A stretch of DNA of 64,000 nt, taken from GYS-P2D sp964489125. Its GTDB lineage: Bacteria; Bacteroidota; Bacteroidia; Chitinophagales; Saprospiraceae. The position numbers and the translations under genes were made by a program. Numbering within the stretch: the stretch's first letter is position 1; every line of letters begins with the position of its first letter. The notes beneath the pieces are model-generated. The model saw only the letters and a list, made by a program, of their open reading frames with translations, made no database searches and was not told the origin of the DNA. The DNA is taken from assembly GCA_964489125.1 (NCBI GenBank), contig CAZAXY010000005.1, forward strand, positions 1 to 64,000, written 5' to 3'. This document shows, one piece after another, positions 24,048 through 32,625 of this stretch.

Positions 24048-26819
24048 ATGAAAACGATTTTACCAGTATGGTTACTACTATACTTGTCATGCCTGACTAA
24101 TATAAATGGTCAAACGGCCTGTGATTCTACCCTAGCAGGGCTCACCGTCAATTTGAGTTTAGGATCTAGTTGTCAGTTGACTATTGACACTGCCTCAGCT
24201 CGGAATCTAATTACTGGTGCGCTACCAGATCTCACCTACAACCCAATTGTAGTTACTGAATCAGGCGATACAGTTTTTAATAACACCTTGCTCCCTGAGC
24301 ACATAGGTCAAACTCTTAACATAACAATTACTGGCTCTGGATGTCCTATTAATACCAGTGGAGGAATCGGCGCCTGGGCAATGATCAATCTTGAAGACAA
24401 AATAGCACCAGAGATTACCTGTACTGATACGACGCTATCATGCATAGATTTCTTTTTCTTCAGAGAAACTGGTGGCAAGGTCCACGAGTGCGATCTCGAC
24501 ACGGTACAAACCGTACTGTTAGACTTTGAATCCGCTTGTGGCACTCCAGATGAAGACGATATTGCGACCATCGCTAATCGCATATTTAGAGCGTCAGATA
24601 ATAGTGGAAATAGCGATACCTGCACGCAACAGATCAGAGTTAGAAGACTTGAGGAAGATGATATTACATTTCCCCCTAGTGATTTGTCATTTTCATGTGA
24701 TCTCCTCGGCAATTTGACTAATCCAGATGGTAGTCTAATCGCTCCCGACTTAGACCTAGTGGGTACTGATCCCAATGATCTCGCTCTCACATCTCTATAT
24801 CAATTTGGTGTACCTACAGGCAACGGTGCTTCATTCTTTGGAAACAACTTCAGAGAGTGTAGAGTACGTGCGAGATTTCAAGATCTACCCCCAGACACAA
24901 TCAATAACAATACTGTCAGATACAACAGATTCTGGACAGTTACTGAGTGGTCTTGCGACAACGAAGAAGTGGAATACACAAGTGTGCAGACAATTATATT
25001 CAATCAAGATGGCAGTGCTGATTTCTCATTTGCTCAGGACACTTTGATTTTTGATTTGGATCCTGATAATTGTTCCATAGTTGTCCCAATAACCCAATTA
25101 GGAATCATTAGCATGGGTGATGGGTGCTTCGCTGATCCAACGCTCAACTTTGAAATCTTGGCACCATTCACGACCAATAGTCCAAGCAATGACACGACAC
25201 TATTTATAGGTGTAGCGGATACTTCCACAGTTACCATACGATCATACGATACCAATGGATCATCTGAGACGAGATCACTAACTGTCATTACAAGAGACAA
25301 TACAAGGCCAGTAGCAATATGCTACGGTGCTCTCGATGTATCGCTGACTAATGTAAGTGAAGTAAGCATACCTATATCGAGCTTTAACGTAGGATCATTT
25401 GATGCGTGCGATGGCAACGTCAGCTTTGCGGCACGCAAAATGACCGTAGACACTTTCAGTACGGATAAGATCACTTTTGATTGTTCTGATGGAACAGAGG
25501 CCATGGTTCAGTTCAGAGTCACTGATGACAATGGATTGAATAGTCTATGTATGACCGTAGTAACAATAGATACTATAGGATCGGCTTGTAATGTTATCCC
25601 GATGACAAGCACAAGTAATGTGACAAGTATAAGTGGCTTTGTAAGACATTTAGATCGTCAACCTCTTGATCGCACTGAAGTTATCATCGAAAACCTCACT
25701 GGGCTCACCACTACGACCAATAAGGAGGGTTTCTTCGAACTTGATAGCATACCAATCGGCACGGATGTGAATATTACGCCTGTCCTAAATGACAACCCTC
25801 TGCTGGGCATTACCACGCTTGATATCATCTTGCTTCAGCAACACCTATTAGGATTAGATGAACTTGATAATCCATATCAAATTATCGCAGGAGATGTAAA
25901 TGTGAATGGTTCACTCGACGCAGCTGACTTAATTGAAATTCGGAGATTAATATTGGGCAGCACTTCCGAATTTAGATCCGCCAATAGCTATTCATTTATT
26001 CCAGAGACGCTCAGTTTTATCAACCCATTTGATCCATTCGAAAATGGTCAAATCTTAGGATTGTCAACAACTCTAAACAATAATGACGATGCAATCAACT
26101 TCAGTGCCGTCAAGATGGGTGATGTAAATCAGAGCTACCTTGAAGCTGATCAGCGCAGTAGCCAGACAATCACTGTGGAGTATGAAGTTGTAGAGATGGG
26201 TAGGTACATAGAGTTAAATATTAAAGCCAAGCAAGATATAGACATACTCGGACTTCAAACCACTCTACAGTTTAACCCGGAACTACTCCAACTCATGAAA
26301 ATTGGATCTAACAACATCGGATTGAAATCAGACCACTACAATGATAGCCATACTGATGAGGGCATCATCCCAATAAGCTGGAATGAGCTATTACCACGGG
26401 CGGTAAAGGAAGGAGAGGTTATATTCAGAGCAACATTTGAGCGGATGTATGATGACGAAGTAATATTTGCTTTCAACTCATCTCATATGGCATCTGAGTT
26501 GTATCAAGAGCATGATCGATATCAACTTCGTTTAGAAAAAGGAGCAGAAGCTATCGGAGAAAATTTTACGGTATTTCAGAATGCTCCTAACCCTTGGGCA
26601 TCCAGTACTGCTATCGAGTTTAATATCCCAACGAATGGAGAAGTAGAGCTCAACATATATGACACTGCAATGAATAAGTTGGTAAACAAGACAGCATATT
26701 TTGATGCAGGCAAGAACAGTTTCTCAGTAGACTACAGTGATCTCGGGTCTACCGGAATTTATATCTATGAGATCGTCCACGGAGACCAGCTCAGAGTCTC
26801 CAAAATGACTAAGTTATAA
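24048..26819 (+). CDS. Large exported protein with dockerin-like and cohesin-like modules and a T9SS type-A C-terminal domain
   Basis: 923 residues with a signal peptide (ending NINGQ). A long Cys-bearing beta-rich region (~25-510) resembles adhesion/HYR-like surface modules. Then come a carboxypeptidase-regulatory-like fold (~525-580), a dockerin-type segment (~585-640, with GDVNVNGSLDAADLIEIRRL) and a cohesin-like beta-sandwich (~705-830, LGLQTTLQFNPELLQL). The C-terminus (~840-923) is a Por secretion tail: FQNAPNPW, VELNIYD and a closing IYIYEIVHGDQ strand, which sends the protein through the type IX system to the cell surface. PorQ, a T9SS component, is encoded at 50.3 kb. It has its own promoter and terminator, so it is monocistronic. 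The ligand is unknown. Confidence 0.85.
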   Translation: MKTILPVWLLLYLSCLTNINGQTACDSTLAGLTVNLSLGSSCQLTIDTASARNLITGALPDLTYNPIVVTESGDTVFNNTLLPEHIGQTLNITITGSGCPINTSGGIGAWAMINLEDKIAPEITCTDTTLSCIDFFFFRETGGKVHECDLDTVQTVLLDFESACGTPDEDDIATIANRIFRASDNSGNSDTCTQQIRVRRLEEDDITFPPSDLSFSCDLLGNLTNPDGSLIAPDLDLVGTDPNDLALTSLYQFGVPTGNGASFFGNNFRECRVRARFQDLPPDTINNNTVRYNRFWTVTEWSCDNEEVEYTSVQTIIFNQDGSADFSFAQDTLIFDLDPDNCSIVVPITQLGIISMGDGCFADPTLNFEILAPFTTNSPSNDTTLFIGVADTSTVTIRSYDTNGSSETRSLTVITRDNTRPVAICYGALDVSLTNVSEVSIPISSFNVGSFDACDGNVSFAARKMTVDTFSTDKITFDCSDGTEAMVQFRVTDDNGLNSLCMTVVTIDTIGSACNVIPMTSTSNVTSISGFVRHLDRQPLDRTEVIIENLTGLTTTTNKEGFFELDSIPIGTDVNITPVLNDNPLLGITTLDIILLQQHLLGLDELDNPYQIIAGDVNVNGSLDAADLIEIRRLILGSTSEFRSANSYSFIPETLSFINPFDPFENGQILGLSTTLNNNDDAINFSAVKMGDVNQSYLEADQRSSQTITVEYEVVEMGRYIELNIKAKQDIDILGLQTTLQFNPELLQLMKIGSNNIGLKSDHYNDSHTDEGIIPISWNELLPRAVKEGEVIFRATFERMYDDEVIFAFNSSHMASELYQEHDRYQLRLEKGAEAIGENFTVFQNAPNPWASSTAIEFNIPTNGEVELNIYDTAMNKLVNKTAYFDAGKNSFSVDYSDLGSTGIYIYEIVHGDQLRVSKMTKL

Positions 26820-26838
26820 ACCCATCTATATATTCGAT

Positions 26839-26877
26839 AAAAAGCCTGATCCGCATCTGCGGATTAGGCTTTTTTGT
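26839..26877 (+). terminator. Intrinsic terminator after the T9SS cargo gene
   Basis: A long hairpin whose arms AAAAAGCCTGATCCGC and GCGGATTAGGCTTTTTT pair around the loop ATCT, with one G-T pair, followed by a T-run. The A-run on the left makes it usable in both directions, and the leftward protease-like gene ends just beyond it at 26880. Confidence 0.9.
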
Positions 26878-26879
26878 TT

Positions 26880-27398
26880 TTACAGTAATAATGGACTAAA
26901 AAGTTCATCCAGATATGCTTCACGTGTTGTATTGTTATAGAGATCTCTACATCCTCTCAAAGTCCCACTTCTCATAATACTCCCCCAGATGCCCGCATCA
27001 GTGCACTGATCATTGTGATCTCTGAACAAATAACAATGACCTAACTCGTGAAATACAACAAACTCCCTAATCAAATCCGAAGTCTGATCCCAAAAAATTT
27101 CATCAATAACAATTTCCTTAGGACTTAAGCGATGAGTCCCATAAGTGCAGGTGCCCGCTATATTCTCTTCACTAATTTCTTCAATGGTTGCGGTTATTCT
27201 CGATATGCTCAAGTCAATATCTAACCCTCTTTGTATTGCGGCAGCCTCAAAATTGATAAAATGAGGAATCAACAATGGATCTATACCAGGCCAATTTCGA
27301 CCGATCGCAGCCTCTGTTTCATCAGGGGTTAATAAGAATGAATCATCTTGACAAGCAATAATTAAAATAAGGGCATAAATAATCAATAGGTAGCGCAT
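26880..27398 (-). CDS. Putative zinc metalloprotease lipoprotein
   Basis: 172 residues with a short lipoprotein signal (lipobox IIAC, Cys16) and a gluzincin/metzincin-like active site HELGHCYLFRDH (HExxH plus a third His), followed by a candidate Met-turn (WGSIMRSG). The third His is one residue further than in canonical metzincins (HExxHxxGxxH), and Phe replaces the Gly region. Small substrate-facing proteases of this kind in Bacteroidota are poorly characterised. It should be membrane-anchored in the periplasm or at the surface. It lies alone between a bidirectional terminator and the P450 gene. Confidence 0.7.
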   Translation of the reverse strand: MRYLLIIYALILIIACQDDSFLLTPDETEAAIGRNWPGIDPLLIPHFINFEAAAIQRGLDIDLSISRITATIEEISEENIAGTCTYGTHRLSPKEIVIDEIFWDQTSDLIREFVVFHELGHCYLFRDHNDQCTDAGIWGSIMRSGTLRGCRDLYNNTTREAYLDELFSPLLL

Positions 27399-27496
27399 AA
27401 ATAAAAAGATTTCACATGAGCATATCGTAGTAGTGCGCTATAGGATAGGATTAGATCAGAAGAACAGTTCTGATCATCTCGCTATTATTGACCTTC

Positions 27497-28822
27497 CTAA
27501 AGTTTAGAAATATTTAACGGCAAGTTATCCTTAGGGGTTTTTAGTGGGACATCTTGAACTGGGGCTTCATAGTCAGAGCTACAGCTGAGTCTATAACCCT
27601 GCAGTAATTGAATCATCACCAACTTAATCTGCATCTCAGCGAATGAATAGCCGATGCAGTGATGAGGCCCGGCACCAAATGGAGCATAGGCATATGGGCA
27701 TTTCATATGCTCTTTGCGCTGAGCACTAAATCGCTCAGGATCAAACTCATCAGGATTAGTCCAAATTCGCTCATCGTTGTGGGATAGGTGAAATGAACAT
27801 GACACCAGCGTATCCTTGGGTATCATCACGCCTTCGACCTCCATTTCTTGAGAAGATTTGCGAGCGACCATTGTAAGCGGAGGATGTACTCTAAGCGTTT
27901 CCTTGAGCACGTCAGAGAGTGTGGTAAATTCTCTCAAGTCTGCTATGCTAAGACGGTCACTATCTACCCCTTTAATCTCTTCACGAACTCGGCGCTGCCA
28001 GTCAGGATACTTTGCTAAAAAGTAGCTTATCCATGTCAAGGTAATAGCCGTGGTATCATGTGAGGCCATTAATACAAATATTAGGTGATCGATGATCTCC
28101 ACATCTGTAAATGATTTTCCTTCTTCATTTTTGGCTACACAAAACTTGCTAAACAGATCTTCTCCAGGATTTTGGCGGCGCTCTTGAATAATAGAAGCAA
28201 AATATTTTTTGAGAAACTTGCGACCATTGATACCCTTACGATATTTAGTGAAAGGTAGATTCACAGGTAATGCTGCCGCAGCAGCAACAATATCACTTAT
28301 GGCTCGATTGATCTTAGTTAAATCTTGATCTGGACTAATCGCAAAGAATACCTGAGTGGCTAAGCTAAGTGTCAGGTTCTTATAATATGGGAACATCTCG
28401 CAGCTACCATCGGCTGGCAACTTCATCATCTGATTTCTAATGATTTTAGGCATTAGAGACAGATAGCCCCGCATTGGTTCTTTCTTAAATGCATCGTGCA
28501 TGATGCTCCGATGATACTTGTGTTCGTCTCCGTCCATCAGCATGAGGCTATTCGGGAATAGATCGCCCAAGCCTGCTTCCCAGGCTTCTTTACTCTCAAA
28601 GCTCTTTGCATCCTTGACCAGAATCTTCTTGTTAGTATCTACTCCACCTAATACAACCTGTGAGTCCATCCCGATCCTGACTTTGAAGACATCACCGTAG
28701 GTGCTCTTAAACTCAGTGAAGAACCTGGAGGCATCGCTAATAAATGACTTGAAATCATGAAAAGGATAATTTCTCTTTCTCCCGGGTATGTGCTTTAATT
28801 CCTTAGCCTTGCTGAAAGCCAT
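27497..28822 (-). CDS. Cytochrome P450
   Basis: 441 residues with every P450 hallmark: I-helix ASHDTT (253-258), the ExxR pair in ETLR (308-311), the PERF-type segment DPERFS and the heme loop FGAGPHHCIG with Cys389 as heme ligand. It lacks an N-terminal membrane anchor and is presumably soluble. Overall it resembles the CYP120/CYP26-like bacterial P450s that hydroxylate retinoids, fatty acids or terpenoids; the substrate is inferred only loosely. It is transcribed divergently from a long-chain acyl-CoA synthetase gene, sharing a 97-base intergenic region, so fatty-acid oxidation is a reasonable guess. No dedicated ferredoxin or reductase gene is adjacent. Confidence 0.95.
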   Translation of the reverse strand: MAFSKAKELKHIPGRKRNYPFHDFKSFISDASRFFTEFKSTYGDVFKVRIGMDSQVVLGGVDTNKKILVKDAKSFESKEAWEAGLGDLFPNSLMLMDGDEHKYHRSIMHDAFKKEPMRGYLSLMPKIIRNQMMKLPADGSCEMFPYYKNLTLSLATQVFFAISPDQDLTKINRAISDIVAAAAALPVNLPFTKYRKGINGRKFLKKYFASIIQERRQNPGEDLFSKFCVAKNEEGKSFTDVEIIDHLIFVLMASHDTTAITLTWISYFLAKYPDWQRRVREEIKGVDSDRLSIADLREFTTLSDVLKETLRVHPPLTMVARKSSQEMEVEGVMIPKDTLVSCSFHLSHNDERIWTNPDEFDPERFSAQRKEHMKCPYAYAPFGAGPHHCIGYSFAEMQIKLVMIQLLQGYRLSCSSDYEAPVQDVPLKTPKDNLPLNISKL

Positions 28823-28879
28823 AATTTATTCTTTCATAGGTTGCATTCTATAATGTTATTAGCTGAGCCTGTTCTAATG

Positions 28880-28887
28880 CAAATTTA
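28880..28887 (-). promoter_or_regulatory. -7 promoter box (TAAATTTG) for the P450 gene
   Basis: The minus strand reads TAAATTTG, a perfect TAnnTTTG match, about 58 bases before the P450 ATG at 28822. The facing acyl-CoA synthetase gene starts 33 bases away, so binding of RNA polymerase or a regulator here could affect both. Confidence 0.5.
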
Positions 28888-28919
28888 TATTTTTAAGAGA
28901 TAAAATAATCCATTGTAAC

Positions 28920-30590
28920 ATGTCTCAGACTCATAAGGTACTTATTGATTTATTCTATGATTTAGAGAAAACCAATGCTAAGGATGTCTATCTCCGCCAA
29001 CCATTTGGATCAAAATGGGAGGAATATACATATGCTGAAGTAGGACAGATGGCTCGCAAGGTTGCGGCTTATCTAAAGTCTTTAAATCTTCCTCCTCAAT
29101 CCAATATAGGTCTCATCTCTAAAAACTGTCGAGAATGGATCATCACTGATTTGGCCATCATGATGTCTGGTCATGTATCGGTACCACTCTATGCGACGCT
29201 CACTGAGGACACCCTTGGCGATGTTCTTAATATCGGAGATGTCAAGATGCTATTTGTTGGTAAACTAGATAACTGGGATATGATGAAAGCTGGAGTGCCC
29301 ACTGAGATGCCTGTCGTTAAGTTTCCTCAATATCCTCAACAAGCAATAATAGATCGTGGTGCTGACTGGCAACATATCCTTGATAATCACGAGCCTATCT
29401 CTGACAACCCTGTTCCAGATCCTAGCGATCTATGGACCATAGTATTCACCTCAGGTACTACTGGCACTCCAAAAGGGGTTATGCATTCTTACCAAATTCT
29501 GACTAACGCTACCGAGTATACTCTGGCAAAAAATAATCTCAAAATGGAGAAAGACAACAATCGCTTTTTCTCCTATCTCCCTCTCAACCATATTGCGGAG
29601 CGTATGGCTGTGGAGGCACAAAGTTTTTATTGGGGTGGAAGTATATCCTTCCCAGAAAGCCTAGCATCATTCGGTGATAATCTGAGAGAGACCAGGCCCA
29701 CTATCTTCTTCGGGGTTCCTCGGATATATACTAAACTCCAGCTGGGCATACTCGCCAGAATGCCACAAAAGAGGCTTGATCGACTCTCTAAGATTCCTAT
29801 AGTGGGAGGATTAATAAAAAATAAGATTAAAAAGGGGCTCGGTCTGGATGCCGCCCGTGTGATGCTCGTCGGTGCAGCACCTATGTCTAAGCAAGATAAG
29901 CTCTGGTGGAAAAACCTCGGCATGCCCATTAGTGAGGGATATGGTATGACGGAGAACCTAGGTGTTGCCACCTTCATGCCGGCAGATGTCGATAAGCCTG
30001 GATCTATAGGCAAGTTTTATGATGGTACAGAAGCACGAATAGACCCAGACACTCAAGAAATTCAGACTAAGAGTCCATGGAACATGCTCGGATACTACAA
30101 GAATCCTCAAAAGACTGAGGAGGTCCTTAAAGGAGGATGGTTGCATACAGGTGATCAGGGTAGAATTGATCAAGATGGATATGTTTATCTGACAGGACGG
30201 GTAAAGGATACCTTTAAGACAGCCAAGGGACAGTATGTTGTCCCAGCACCATTAGAATTCAAATTTGCAGACAATATGGATATCGAACAGATCTGTATCT
30301 GTGGTTTGGGGTTGCCACAACCAATAGCACTAGTAGTACCATCAGAAATCGGCAAGGGTAAGTCCAGAGATGAATTGGGCAAATCACTGTCAAATACCTT
30401 GACGAAGGCTAATACAGACCTACCCGGTTATAAAAAGATATCGCATGTGATGGTGGTCAACGAAGACTGGGGCGTAGAGAATAATATCCTTACTCCGACA
30501 CTCAAGGTGAAACGCACTGAGGTCGATAATAAATATCTGGAAACACTTCATGAGGTCTGTAAATGTGAAGACCTCGTTTATTGGGAATAA
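28920..30590 (+). CDS. Long-chain fatty-acid CoA ligase (AMP-forming)
   Basis: 556 residues of the ANL superfamily. The P-loop motif is TSGTTGTPKGVMH, followed by SYLPLNHIAERM, the YGMTE motif (A5) and the GWLHTGDQGRID motif (A7); DTFKTAKGQYVVPAPLE is the A8 hinge with a Lys preceding the C-terminal domain. It activates a fatty acid to acyl-AMP and then acyl-CoA in the cytoplasm or at the membrane. It diverges from the P450 gene and is followed 54 bases later by a DUF6580 membrane protein. At 556 residues it is slightly shorter than the ~600-residue FadD15-type enzymes it otherwise resembles. Confidence 0.93.
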   Translation: MSQTHKVLIDLFYDLEKTNAKDVYLRQPFGSKWEEYTYAEVGQMARKVAAYLKSLNLPPQSNIGLISKNCREWIITDLAIMMSGHVSVPLYATLTEDTLGDVLNIGDVKMLFVGKLDNWDMMKAGVPTEMPVVKFPQYPQQAIIDRGADWQHILDNHEPISDNPVPDPSDLWTIVFTSGTTGTPKGVMHSYQILTNATEYTLAKNNLKMEKDNNRFFSYLPLNHIAERMAVEAQSFYWGGSISFPESLASFGDNLRETRPTIFFGVPRIYTKLQLGILARMPQKRLDRLSKIPIVGGLIKNKIKKGLGLDAARVMLVGAAPMSKQDKLWWKNLGMPISEGYGMTENLGVATFMPADVDKPGSIGKFYDGTEARIDPDTQEIQTKSPWNMLGYYKNPQKTEEVLKGGWLHTGDQGRIDQDGYVYLTGRVKDTFKTAKGQYVVPAPLEFKFADNMDIEQICICGLGLPQPIALVVPSEIGKGKSRDELGKSLSNTLTKANTDLPGYKKISHVMVVNEDWGVENNILTPTLKVKRTEVDNKYLETLHEVCKCEDLVYWE

Positions 30591-30619
30591 ATTTTATTAC
30601 AATGCTTTAGGTTAATTAG

Positions 30620-30627
30620 CATATTTG
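30620..30627 (+). promoter_or_regulatory. Candidate -7 box (CATATTTG) for the DUF6580 gene
   Basis: CATATTTG is one mismatch from TAnnTTTG and lies 17 bases before the ATG at 30645, predicting a leader of about a dozen bases. It is the only promoter-like element in the 54-base gap after the acyl-CoA ligase, and no -33 TTG was found. Confidence 0.35.
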
Positions 30628-30644
30628 CATATAAATTACGCTGT

Positions 30645-31232
30645 ATGGATAAGTCCATTTTAAACGCCTTAATTGTAGTGTTGCTGATCCTCGTCGGTAT
30701 TAGCACTCGATTCTTCTTCTTAATAGATGGAGAGTCGATCCTCCCCAACTTTAGCGCTGTAGGTGCTGTTGCCATATTTGGCGCATGCTATTTTAAGGGC
30801 TTTAGTAAATGGATCATTCCATTAGTAATTCTGTGGGTCAGTGACTTAATCCTCAACAATATATTTTATGCACAGTACTATGAAGGTTTTCAGGTATTCG
30901 GTAATCTCTGGGTATATCTCTCGTTTATAGTAGCTGGGTTGTTGGCGTATAGAGTGATGAGAAAGCCAAGTTGGGGTCGTCTTGCCATGACTGGACTTGG
31001 TGCAGGCCTTCTCTTCTTCTTGATCAGCAATTTTGGAGTTTGGATGAGTGGAACGCTATACCCTAAGACACTGGCAGGGCTCTTAGCCTGTTATGAAGCG
31101 GGTATCCCATTCTTCAGGAACACGGTCTTAGGCAATGTCTTTTACTCATTTGTATTAGTTGGCTTGTATGAGTATGTATTTGCTCCAATGCTATCGATTA
31201 AAGGGTTTAGGCTTCTATCTTCTACGGCTTAA
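30645..31232 (+). CDS. DUF6580 family multi-pass membrane protein
   Basis: 195 residues with about five transmembrane segments (starting near 8-28, 40-62, 80-98, 110-130 and 160-185). It carries the PNFSAVGAVAIFGACYF block that marks this Bacteroidota family, which resembles the substrate-binding S component of ECF vitamin transporters. Transport substrate and partner are unknown, and no ECF ATPase is adjacent. It converges with the thioesterase gene 11 bases downstream. Confidence 0.75.
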   Translation: MDKSILNALIVVLLILVGISTRFFFLIDGESILPNFSAVGAVAIFGACYFKGFSKWIIPLVILWVSDLILNNIFYAQYYEGFQVFGNLWVYLSFIVAGLLAYRVMRKPSWGRLAMTGLGAGLLFFLISNFGVWMSGTLYPKTLAGLLACYEAGIPFFRNTVLGNVFYSFVLVGLYEYVFAPMLSIKGFRLLSSTA

Positions 31233-31243
31233 AAACATAGTCC

Positions 31244-31690
31244 TTAGAATTTCTTCTCTTCTATCTTTTCGATGGCAACCCTCCATTCCTCAGGCATAGT
31301 TGACCTCGTCAGCGTATTATAACCATATGGTATAATGACCTGCTCAGATATGGCGCTGATCCGTTGATGACGTTGACTAAACACCTTGCACTCCATGATA
31401 AACCGATCTTCTCCAATTGACACTGTGCGGCAGCCAATAATCGCCGTGTCTGGATAAGTCAATGGAAATATGTACTTACAATCTTGATAACCTAAGATCG
31501 GGCCTACTCCCTCACTGAACGATAGATCCATCCCCATCTTAGCAAAGTAGGCAATGCGCACACTCTCACACCAGCGGAGATAATTGACATTGTTAACATG
31601 TTGTGCGGCATCCATATCGCCCCACTGAATATCATAAGTCATAGTCAACTTGAATTGCGCCAAGTCTTCTTTCATAGGTAGGTGTGCCAT
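31244..31690 (-). CDS. Hot-dog-fold acyl-CoA thioesterase (4HBT family)
   Basis: 148 residues with the 4HBT core. An N-terminal strand YDIQWGDMDAAQHVNNVNYL contains the catalytic Asp and the HVNN motif, and the central helix RWCESVRIAYF follows. The enzyme hydrolyses an acyl- or hydroxybenzoyl-CoA thioester in the cytoplasm. It begins 4 bases after the alpha/beta hydrolase stop codon, so the two are one transcript. Together with the P450 and acyl-CoA ligase it adds to the lipid-active character of the region. Confidence 0.88.
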   Translation of the reverse strand: MAHLPMKEDLAQFKLTMTYDIQWGDMDAAQHVNNVNYLRWCESVRIAYFAKMGMDLSFSEGVGPILGYQDCKYIFPLTYPDTAIIGCRTVSIGEDRFIMECKVFSQRHQRISAISEQVIIPYGYNTLTRSTMPEEWRVAIEKIEEKKF

Positions 31691-31694
31691 AGAT

Positions 31695-32528
31695 TTATTT
31701 TGTCCTCGCTAATATCCAATCTTTCAGATCACTGATCACCTGATCACGCTCGGGCTCATTGACAAGCTCATGATACAGCCCTTCGTATAGTTTTAATGTT
31801 TTGTCGCTTGATTGGCTACGATTATAAAGCTCCTTGGTCCCTGCAGGGTCAGCTATTTTTTCGGCTGTGCCATGCATCCCGAGATAGGCCAGTGTTAGCT
31901 GGTCAAATTTAACTTGGGTTCTTTTTATTGCTGCCAACAGTTCTGCCGCAAGTCGAGTCCTAAACCCTCCGGTATAGACCAGTGGGTCATTCATATATGC
32001 GTCTAGAACATCTGATGATCTGGTCAGCGTCGATTTATCGAGAGGCTCCGTCTTAAGCTTAGGCACAATCATGCTAAGTATGGGTGCTAATTTTTGAAGA
32101 AAGGGCGACAGATCCTTATCAATTTGTAAAGCGGCTCCTGATGTTATAAGCCCTGCTAAGGCAGTACTCTCTTGATATGTAATACAGTAGTTTACCGCTA
32201 TCAACCCTCCCATGCTATGACCGAATAAGAACTGAGGGATGTTAGATGGTCTATACCGCTGCAATACACTTGACAAGTCATCAGTAAAGTCTACAAACCG
32301 ATGAACATAAGATTGCAGCCCTCCGGACTTACCATGACCTCGATGATCATAGCTATACACTTCGATATTAGCTTCATTTAATGCGTCTGCAACATGACTG
32401 TATCTATACCCATGCTCTGCAAACCCGTGCACGACAACCAGTTGCGCCACAGGTTCTGGAACAGACCAATGATGTATAAATAGTTCTTGCTGATCCTTGT
32501 TAGAGAGAGAGTGTGTCGTGTAAGCCAT
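31695..32528 (-). CDS. Alpha/beta hydrolase (monoacylglycerol lipase-like)
   Basis: 277 residues from the ATG at 32528. A longer reading from 32588 is unlikely, because its first codons lie inside the hairpin that follows nqrF. The protein has the oxyanion segment VVVHGFAEHG, the nucleophile elbow GHSMGG, Asp in the AEKIADPAGT region, and a late His in LYHELVNEP completing the triad. DHRGHGKSGG is typical of the Hydrolase_4/lysophospholipase group. It probably cleaves a mono-acyl lipid ester; no signal peptide is seen, so it is likely cytoplasmic. The thioesterase gene follows after 4 bases. Confidence 0.88.
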   Translation of the reverse strand: MAYTTHSLSNKDQQELFIHHWSVPEPVAQLVVVHGFAEHGYRYSHVADALNEANIEVYSYDHRGHGKSGGLQSYVHRFVDFTDDLSSVLQRYRPSNIPQFLFGHSMGGLIAVNYCITYQESTALAGLITSGAALQIDKDLSPFLQKLAPILSMIVPKLKTEPLDKSTLTRSSDVLDAYMNDPLVYTGGFRTRLAAELLAAIKRTQVKFDQLTLAYLGMHGTAEKIADPAGTKELYNRSQSSDKTLKLYEGLYHELVNEPERDQVISDLKDWILARTK

Positions 32529-32566
32529 AGCTTTATTAATTGAGTAATAAGCGCCCCAATATAGCA

Positions 32567-32598
32567 AAAGCCACTCATGGGACTCCATGAATGGCTTT
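32567..32598 (-). terminator. Hairpin between nqrF and the alpha/beta hydrolase gene
   Basis: Arms AAAGCCACTCATGG and CCATGAATGGCTTT pair over 14 positions (one mismatch or wobble) around the loop GACT. On the minus strand it lies just downstream of the nqrF stop at 32626 and is followed by a short T-run (CTTTTG). It probably ends the nqr transcript or lets part of it read through into the hydrolase gene. Confidence 0.6.
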
Positions 32599-32625
32599 GT
32601 ACATTATTAACTTATGCTATAGTTC

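Noticed and set aside
32529..32588. Longer N-terminus for the alpha/beta hydrolase
   Set aside because: These codons lie in or next to the hairpin following nqrF and add no recognisable sequence; ATG 32528 precedes the conserved fold.
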